Shown one piece after another: positions 36,771-42,310 of a stretch of 42,310 nucleotides of DNA. Source of the DNA: a virus. The translations under genes were made by a program, and so were the position numbers. The DNA is taken from the IMG/VR virus record IMGVR_UViG_3300023181_000015, positions 1-42,310 of that record, one strand, 5' to 3'. Each line of letters opens with the position of its first letter. Positions within the stretch are counted from its first letter, which is position 1. Below the pieces are notes generated by a model. It searched no databases. It was not told where the DNA came from and worked only from the letters and a program-made list of their open reading frames with translations.

Positions 36771-36778
36771 CAAATGTA
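36771..36778 (-). promoter_or_regulatory. Candidate -7 box (leaderless type) before the 611-residue fibre gene
   Basis: Minus strand TACATTTG in TTATTACATTTGC, 4 nt before the ATG at 36766. No -33 TTG at normal distance. Confidence 0.42.
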
Positions 36779-36858
36779 ATAATAATGTACTAGATTTGTA
36801 TTTCTCATCAGGGGTAATAGATAAAAGCAGGCCGGTCGTTCCATGACGGCCTGTTTTG

Positions 36859-39075
36859 TTATAAATACCCAACCCCACTCAAATCAACCCCATTCAATAC
36901 CTGACCTTCGTACTCAATACTATTGCGTTTTGCCGGTAGTTGCCCAATACGATTAGGAAATGACTTTATTTCCGTTCCGTCCGGTTGCACAATGGTAACG
37001 TAGCCATTGGGGTTAATGTTCATCAACTCATTAAAATCATTTGGCACCTGCAGTTCAGCTTGTGCCAGCATCGGTAAATAAATCGGCTCAATGCCGGTAA
37101 ATGGTGCATAGTCTTTCAATGGCAGCATAAGCCCCAATGATTCAACAATAAGTTCACCCGTTGGCAATGTTCGCGTCAAATGCTCGTTTTTCTTAGACGT
37201 TTGGAAGGTTATTTTCTGCCCATCACGCAAATAAGTCATCATAGCAATACGCCCACCGTTACGCAGCATCCTTAGTTTTGGCGTCTTATCCAAATTGTAT
37301 GCCGTTGTGGTCGCAAATATACCCTCGGTATTACCTGCGTTATTAGGCCGGTACAAGTTGTAAACCTTTTCGAACAACGGCACATTATCCCCATATTGCC
37401 CTGTATCGTTGATGTTATAGTAATCATCCATTGATATAATGAATACTTCCTTGTCAGCAAGGTTGTCGGTTGTTGTTTTATTGGTCAGGTTAGCGCGCAA
37501 AGCCTCGATGCCGGTATAGTCACAACGGAAATCAGTAACCAAATCTATTTCCCCCTGAATCCTTACAAATGGCAGCTTCCATTTAACAGTACCGTTCGGC
37601 TCATCCTTACCGTTTAATGTCTGGTTATCTTGGTCGGGCTGTCCTATGCTCAACATATTTCCCCGCTGCGAATAATCCCCCACTACGCGAAAATTAGACA
37701 CGTTAGCGGCCTCAATCCTACATATCTCGAATGAAGGGTTATAAAAGAATGATAGCGGCTCTAATCGCACCTTACCGCCCTGAATGCCTAACCCCATCTG
37801 ATATTCTACCGCCAGATGTTTGGCCATTTGTGCAATCGTTACCGATGCTTTCGGGTCAGCAAATCCCCGCAACGCATCCCCGCATGTAAACAGATCATTC
37901 CACGGCTTAGAATCCCATACGCGAATAGCTTGATTAGATAAGAAATCAGACTGGAAATTGCTGCCGTATGTACCCGTTACCATGTAGAACAATTCCAAAC
38001 ACGCCGCCCAAAGGCGCATTCCCATTACTGTAGAACCGGGCAAACGAAACTTAGATGAAACGGATAGTTTCCCCTCGGTGTTGCCAAACTGCATTGTAGT
38101 TACATCACCCTCACTTCCTGCCGTACACTCAAAACGATAGGCCATGTATAAGCGGTATCCTTTAAGCATGTTTATAGTAGGCGTAGAAGCATCAATAATA
38201 CAGGTATTGGTGGTTGCCTTTACTACGCTGCTACTGGTATAAATAGTATGCGTTATTAGCGTCGGGTTGCTTTCAGGGCCACAATACACCTCTACTTTTA
38301 TTCGTACTTCTGGATTGTTGGAAGCCCCAAATAGATAGTCAACCGTTTGCTTTAGGTTCAGCACTACGTCCATCGGTTGCAAAGCTTCCATGTAGTAGTT
38401 AGCTTCCGCTGCCGTGCCGCCAAACATCGTATTAAACGTAGGTGAATTGGTGATCGCTACCGGAAAGTCTCCATCATCAATAGTATGTGCCGATAGTAAC
38501 GTATGCGATAAGAACGGGCTGGGCATTACTGGCTGCGTATCTTCAATAACAAGCCAGTTATATTGCCCCTGTAGCCGCACACCATCCATGTAGCAGTACG
38601 TTGCATCATTCTTTAAACGCAACTCATAAGGGACGTTTAAATTGGCCTTAATCACAGCATCCAATCCCCCTGCTTTCGTGGCTAGTTTTATTTTCCCAAA
38701 TTCAGGCTGGAATGTTGATAGGTCAATATCTGAAACAAAGTATATTTCATAAACGCCGGTGCCGTCGATAGGCTTTCTACATTCTAACTGGAACTGTGCT
38801 TCTTCGCCCTGTGTATAGAATACTTTTTGCGCAATCCGTAGTGCATCGCTGGTTAGTTCCGTTTCTTCTGAATACTCGGTAAAGATACCGTGCAATTCAG
38901 GATGGCGCGCCCACCGACGTCCCTCTGCCGCATACGATGGAATGCCTTTTAGGTCAAATACGGGGTCTTGTTGTTCAGGATTCACAGGCGCGCCCAACAA
39001 CTGCACATCATTGCCAATTGCAGCATAGTAGTTGTTTTCATCCCTTCGTAACCGTAAAATATAGTAGTCGCTCAT
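36859..39075 (-). CDS. Tail-tip (distal tail/baseplate) protein, 738 aa
   Basis: Follows the tape measure gene with an overlapping start, where distal tail and tail-associated proteins lie. Beta-rich throughout, with an N-terminal SDYYILRLRRDENNYYAAIG module, a central LSVSSKFRLPGSTVMGMRLW and AKHLAVEYQMGLGIQGGKVR, and a C-terminal segment ending RNSIEYEGQVLNGVDLSGVG. The middle resembles the tail-hub region of long tail-tip proteins. No enzymatic domain is evident. The assignment is by position and composition. Confidence 0.65.
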   Translation of the reverse strand: MSDYYILRLRRDENNYYAAIGNDVQLLGAPVNPEQQDPVFDLKGIPSYAAEGRRWARHPELHGIFTEYSEETELTSDALRIAQKVFYTQGEEAQFQLECRKPIDGTGVYEIYFVSDIDLSTFQPEFGKIKLATKAGGLDAVIKANLNVPYELRLKNDATYCYMDGVRLQGQYNWLVIEDTQPVMPSPFLSHTLLSAHTIDDGDFPVAITNSPTFNTMFGGTAAEANYYMEALQPMDVVLNLKQTVDYLFGASNNPEVRIKVEVYCGPESNPTLITHTIYTSSSVVKATTNTCIIDASTPTINMLKGYRLYMAYRFECTAGSEGDVTTMQFGNTEGKLSVSSKFRLPGSTVMGMRLWAACLELFYMVTGTYGSNFQSDFLSNQAIRVWDSKPWNDLFTCGDALRGFADPKASVTIAQMAKHLAVEYQMGLGIQGGKVRLEPLSFFYNPSFEICRIEAANVSNFRVVGDYSQRGNMLSIGQPDQDNQTLNGKDEPNGTVKWKLPFVRIQGEIDLVTDFRCDYTGIEALRANLTNKTTTDNLADKEVFIISMDDYYNINDTGQYGDNVPLFEKVYNLYRPNNAGNTEGIFATTTAYNLDKTPKLRMLRNGGRIAMMTYLRDGQKITFQTSKKNEHLTRTLPTGELIVESLGLMLPLKDYAPFTGIEPIYLPMLAQAELQVPNDFNELMNINPNGYVTIVQPDGTEIKSFPNRIGQLPAKRNSIEYEGQVLNGVDLSGVGYL

Positions 39076-42000
39076 TATTTATGTACCCAATCTGTGTTGT
39101 GAGTGCCGAACATCGGCGAATGTGTTTTTTTGTTAGCGCTATACATCAATGCAATCTGCCGCTTATTGTCTTCATGCAACTTCGCTAATCCTTTCTCAAT
39201 CCCTTTCGTATTCGTACTATTGCCCCCAACGGACGCAATTAATTGTGGTGTCAACATCGCGTAATACTGTGATGCCATAATTTGTTCTGATGGGATTACC
39301 GCGGTATGTTTTGGCAGATCTTTTATCTGTGGTGATGTTACAACATACGGTGCTTTGTTAGGCTCAAAAACGTATTCCCTTCGCTGCGGATTGTCACCAA
39401 TTTTTGCCTTGCCGCCTATGTGGTCATCGGTTCCGGTTGCGTAACTTGGGATAGGTGTAGCTGCTGCTACTGCGATGGATGCCGCTGCCAATACGCCTCG
39501 CACAATGTATTCTGGTATTGATGACGCCTGTAATACGAAATTCACGCCCTGAATAGCCGCCAATGCAATATTAATAGCCTTTTGCCTTTCAGCATTACGC
39601 CTAAATTCTGCCCTTGCCTTTGCCTCAACTATCGCTTTCTTTGACGCTGCCTTTGCCTCGGCCTCATCAGATAACCGCTTCTTTTCTTCCTTGCTATTGT
39701 AAGAAGCCTCAATTGCCGCTAATTCCTTGTCCTTGTTCTTATCAATTTCTTCACCTTCCTTTCGGTAGGCATCCATCTTTTTGTTGTTGATGGCTGTGAA
39801 TATTTCGCTAATCTGATTTACAGCGGCGGCAGCAAGTTCTGTTATTTCTCTGATCTGCCTTTTATCTTCATCGCTAAACCCAAGCGCATCTACACCCTTT
39901 TTGCCGCCTTTTTGCGTTAATTCACCGCGTTTTACTTTTAACTCATCTAGCTTTTTTATGAGTGCATCAATCTGTTTTTCATTGGCAACACCTTCAATTT
40001 CCAGTAACTTAATACTTTCTTCAATGTATTCTATTTGGCCATCCAGCTTGGCCTTAAAATAATCATTGGATAGGGTGCGCAATTCGGCATCGGCCTGCTT
40101 TTGAGTGATCTTGCCTTTTTCTAGTGATGACTTTACATTTTCTACATCTTGCTGGTACTTTTCAGCCGCCTGAATGTTTAGCCTATCCAAGTTGCCTAAA
40201 ACATAATTCACTTCTTCATCGCTATACTTAGCAATAATTGCTTTGGTAGCTTTTGCCTGTTCTTCTATTGCCTTTATCTCATTCAGATCGGATTGTTTCC
40301 GTAGCGTAGAAATTTGCTGATTAAGCAAGTCCTTTTCTTCCTGCGTTTTGGCTTTTTCTAAGGCTTGTTCACGTTGCCTTATTTCGGCATCATTCAGCAC
40401 CTCGGCGGCATCTAGTTTCAACTGATAATATTGCAAGGTCGCATCCAATCTTTCGCGCAGTCCGGCCTTTTCATTATCAATGGTCATCTTTTGATATTCG
40501 GCGTCGATCTCGAATTGCTTTGCAGCTTCCTGTGCTTGAGACAATGTTAAATCCTGTGCTATTTTCAGTATTTCGGCGCTATTATCCTTTTCTTTTTTGT
40601 CTTTCGGATCTTTCTTTACATACAACTTCCCAATCTTGCCTTGTGAATCTTGAATATCCTTCAATAGCGCGTCCTGTGCATTACGGTTGTTCTTAATTCT
40701 TTCATCCAGTTCTTCTTTTTCCGTTTTAGTAGTTTCTTCCAGTTCTTTTTTACGCAGCTTGGCAATACCTTCATTTGTCAATGGTTCTAAAAACGGATTG
40801 CCTTTAGCATCGCGCTGGTTTATGTTTTGTACTGGATTTGGATCGGTACTTTCGCGCTGTATGGCTTCTTTACGCGCCTTTGCATTTTCATCAATCTGCT
40901 TTTTCTGCTGTTGCAAAGCAAAAGTTTCACGCTCTATGCGCTTTATTTCTTCCTGCCTAACCTCGATAGAAATCTTTTCCAGCAATGCCGCCGTTATGTC
41001 CTTATAAGCTTCTGCCGCTTTACCCGCTGCAATAGCTTCAGCAGTAAGGTTGCCCAAATAGCCGGGGTATAAATCCTGTAGCTTTTTAGCTGCTTCTAAT
41101 CGTGCATTTTGACTTAGTGCCGTATTTGTAGCCTGTGCATAAAGTATCTTTAATTGGCTCGTTTCGTCAGCTATAGAATCATTTACCCGCTTAGTGGTTT
41201 CTTCCAATTCCTTTTGTGCATCGGCTAATTTCTTAGCAGCATCTTCACCATCGGAAAACGCATCAATGATTTTACCACCAAATAAAGTGAGTAATAGAAC
41301 GCCAACCGTTAGAAATGTATTAACTGAAAATAGCGATGCCCCTAAGCGCTTCAATACGCTGGGTTGTGCTGCCGCCGCGGTTGTAGCTTCCGCAGTTGCT
41401 ACGGTTTGCGCTTCCAATGCAGTAGTGGCTTGTAAGCTGGTGCGTGTTGCCGTAGCTGTTGCCGCAATTTGCACTTCAATAGCTGCTACTTGTTCCGCAG
41501 TTGCGCCTGCGTTAAGTAGTGTTGTACGCGTGTCTGCGCTCGTTGCCGCACTTGCCGCACCTGTAGCCCTAACCTCTGCCGTTTCTGCCGCTACAACACC
41601 ACGTATTGCCGCCGCTTGGTCTGCACTGGCACCAATAGAATTGATTACCGTTTCAACCTGCCCTGACAAAGCATCTTCCGCAGCACTCGCAGCCACACCG
41701 GCACTTTGTTGTATTGCCGTTTGTTTGGCTAGTTCTACATTCGATGCCGCCGCAATATCTTTCAATTCCTTTAATCCGGCGTTCGTCTGTTGTATCTGAT
41801 CGAATAGAGTAGGAAGGTTATTGGATATTGCTAGGAAAAATGTATTTAGTGATACCGCCGCCGATGGTGCTTCCCTCAATATCTGTTGCACGGAATTACC
41901 AAACCCATCGAAGCCGCTTTTGTAGTTACCTACATTGCGCTGAAATTGTCCTACTGATGCATCTGCCGCTTTAAGCTTATTGGACAGCTCTAATGCCGTC

Positions 42001-42310
42001 TTAGTGGCCTCTATGGTTATTGGGCTACCAGCACCTAACTGTAAATAATAGTTCTTTGCCCGTAGTGCCGCATCGTTGAACGCTTTTGATAACGTCCCGT
42101 AGTCGTTTATTAATTCGGCGTTGATCTTCGCTTCTTGCTGTGCTGCTTTTTCTGCTGCCCTTGCTGCCGATTCACGTTGTTTTGTTTCACGTGTAACACG
42201 GCGCTCATAAGCATCGAAAGCCTTTCCCCTCTGTTGCTGCAAACGAATTTCCGCTAACCGTTCTTGTTCACGTTGCTTAATGGCTTTGTTGGATGCCTCG
42301 ACAAGATTAT
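39075..42310 (-). CDS. Tail tape measure protein, main part (continues from window position 1)
   Basis: Determines tail length and probably helps DNA ejection. Joined to 1-311 it is ~1139 residues. There is an Ala/Thr-rich tract at ~300-390 (full-length numbering; IAATATATRTSLQATTALEA), then a transmembrane segment (LFSVNTFLTVGVLLLTLFGG), long coiled coils (KEKDNSAEILKIAQDLTLSQ and others), and a C-terminal hydrophobic region (IALAAIQGVNFVLQASSIPE through VLAAASIAVAAATPIPSYAT). It ends with the widespread 'hiGGkAkiGd....E.v' tail motif (GGKAKIGDNPQRREYVFEPN). Its stop overlaps the next start. Confidence 0.92.
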   Translation of the reverse strand, partial: NLVEASNKAIKQREQERLAEIRLQQQRGKAFDAYERRVTRETKQRESAARAAEKAAQQEAKINAELINDYGTLSKAFNDAALRAKNYYLQLGAGSPITIEATKTALELSNKLKAADASVGQFQRNVGNYKSGFDGFGNSVQQILREAPSAAVSLNTFFLAISNNLPTLFDQIQQTNAGLKELKDIAAASNVELAKQTAIQQSAGVAASAAEDALSGQVETVINSIGASADQAAAIRGVVAAETAEVRATGAASAATSADTRTTLLNAGATAEQVAAIEVQIAATATATRTSLQATTALEAQTVATAEATTAAAAQPSVLKRLGASLFSVNTFLTVGVLLLTLFGGKIIDAFSDGEDAAKKLADAQKELEETTKRVNDSIADETSQLKILYAQATNTALSQNARLEAAKKLQDLYPGYLGNLTAEAIAAGKAAEAYKDITAALLEKISIEVRQEEIKRIERETFALQQQKKQIDENAKARKEAIQRESTDPNPVQNINQRDAKGNPFLEPLTNEGIAKLRKKELEETTKTEKEELDERIKNNRNAQDALLKDIQDSQGKIGKLYVKKDPKDKKEKDNSAEILKIAQDLTLSQAQEAAKQFEIDAEYQKMTIDNEKAGLRERLDATLQYYQLKLDAAEVLNDAEIRQREQALEKAKTQEEKDLLNQQISTLRKQSDLNEIKAIEEQAKATKAIIAKYSDEEVNYVLGNLDRLNIQAAEKYQQDVENVKSSLEKGKITQKQADAELRTLSNDYFKAKLDGQIEYIEESIKLLEIEGVANEKQIDALIKKLDELKVKRGELTQKGGKKGVDALGFSDEDKRQIREITELAAAAVNQISEIFTAINNKKMDAYRKEGEEIDKNKDKELAAIEASYNSKEEKKRLSDEAEAKAASKKAIVEAKARAEFRRNAERQKAINIALAAIQGVNFVLQASSIPEYIVRGVLAAASIAVAAATPIPSYATGTDDHIGGKAKIGDNPQRREYVFEPNKAPYVVTSPQIKDLPKHTAVIPSEQIMASQYYAMLTPQLIASVGGNSTNTKGIEKGLAKLHEDNKRQIALMYSANKKTHSPMFGTHNTDWVHK
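42184..42310. repeat. Terminal direct repeat, right copy
   Basis: Exact copy of bases 1-127. It closes the circle, so the unique genome length is 42,183 bp. The tape measure reading frame crosses the joint without a break. Confidence 0.93.

Noticed and set aside
36767-36844. Upstream extension of the 611-residue fibre protein
   Set aside because: The added residues are Tyr/Cys/His-rich and cross the candidate promoter box; the ATG at 36766 is better placed.
41194-41799. A 201-codon plus-strand frame opposite the tape measure gene
   Set aside because: It is a shadow of the Ala/Thr-rich, GC-biased tape measure tract: low-complexity Ala/Ser/Val sequence, with no leader or neighbour support.
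1-42310. tRNA genes, integrase, attachment sites
   Set aside because: I looked for cloverleaf-like segments with CCA-type ends, tyrosine or serine recombinase motifs and CI-like repressors and found none I could support. Absence was judged by eye only.

Overview
The window is almost certainly one complete, circularly closed genome of a tailed (siphovirus-type) phage infecting a member of the Bacteroidota. The first 127 bases are repeated exactly as the last 127 (1-127 = 42184-42310). This is the overlap left when an assembler cuts a circle, so the unique genome is about 42,183 bp and the cut falls inside the tape measure gene. The host call rests on several signs: near-perfect Bacteroidota sigma-factor promoters (TTTG/TTG, about 20 nt, TAnnTTTG), start codons with A/T-rich leaders and almost no Shine-Dalgarno sequences, signal peptides cleaved before Gln (ASA-Q), a BT4734/VirE-type primase-helicase, and a small Cys-rich lipoprotein of Bacteroidota style. 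I see no integrase, excisionase or CI-like repressor, so a lytic lifestyle is the simplest reading.

Layout. (1) Minus strand, 12217 to 3740: packaging, head and head-tail genes, in the order small terminase, GIY-YIG homing endonuclease, large terminase, portal, HK97-type protease, major capsid protein, small connector genes, major tail protein. (2) Plus strand, 1900-3681: a cassette of ten tiny, mostly 4-base-overlapping genes, several of them membrane peptides, with its own promoter and a strong bidirectional terminator, lying inside the tail module. (3) Minus strand, 1816 through the cut to 28745: tail genes including a probable frameshifted tail-chaperone pair, the 1139-residue tape measure protein, a series of large tail-tip and fibre proteins (PKD-like, LRR-like and FN3-like), a signal-peptide-bearing fibre protein, a secreted CotH-kinase-like protein, and small membrane proteins that look like the lysis cassette. 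(4) Minus strand, 18334 to 12614: replication genes (HTH protein, DUF551, SF2 helicase, BT4734/VirE primase-helicase, VRR-NUC nuclease). A 264-bp noncoding stretch with repeated CTGTAAC iterons in this block is the best origin candidate. (5) Plus strand, 18415-28699: about 27 small early genes including a RecT-like annealase, an HNH nuclease, a YopX-like protein and several zinc-ribbon proteins, ending in an intrinsic terminator at 28704-28721.

How it works together. A divergent promoter pair at 18351-18398 drives the two early arms: replication leftwards, accessory and recombination genes rightwards. Several structural genes instead carry a TAnnTTTG box only 4-6 nt before the ATG and no recognisable -33 element. 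This suggests a separate, leaderless class of late transcripts. The most unusual items are the CotH-like kinase and the exported fibre in the tail operon, the antisense ten-gene mini-cassette, the iteron array, and the possible +1 frameshift in the tail chaperone gene.
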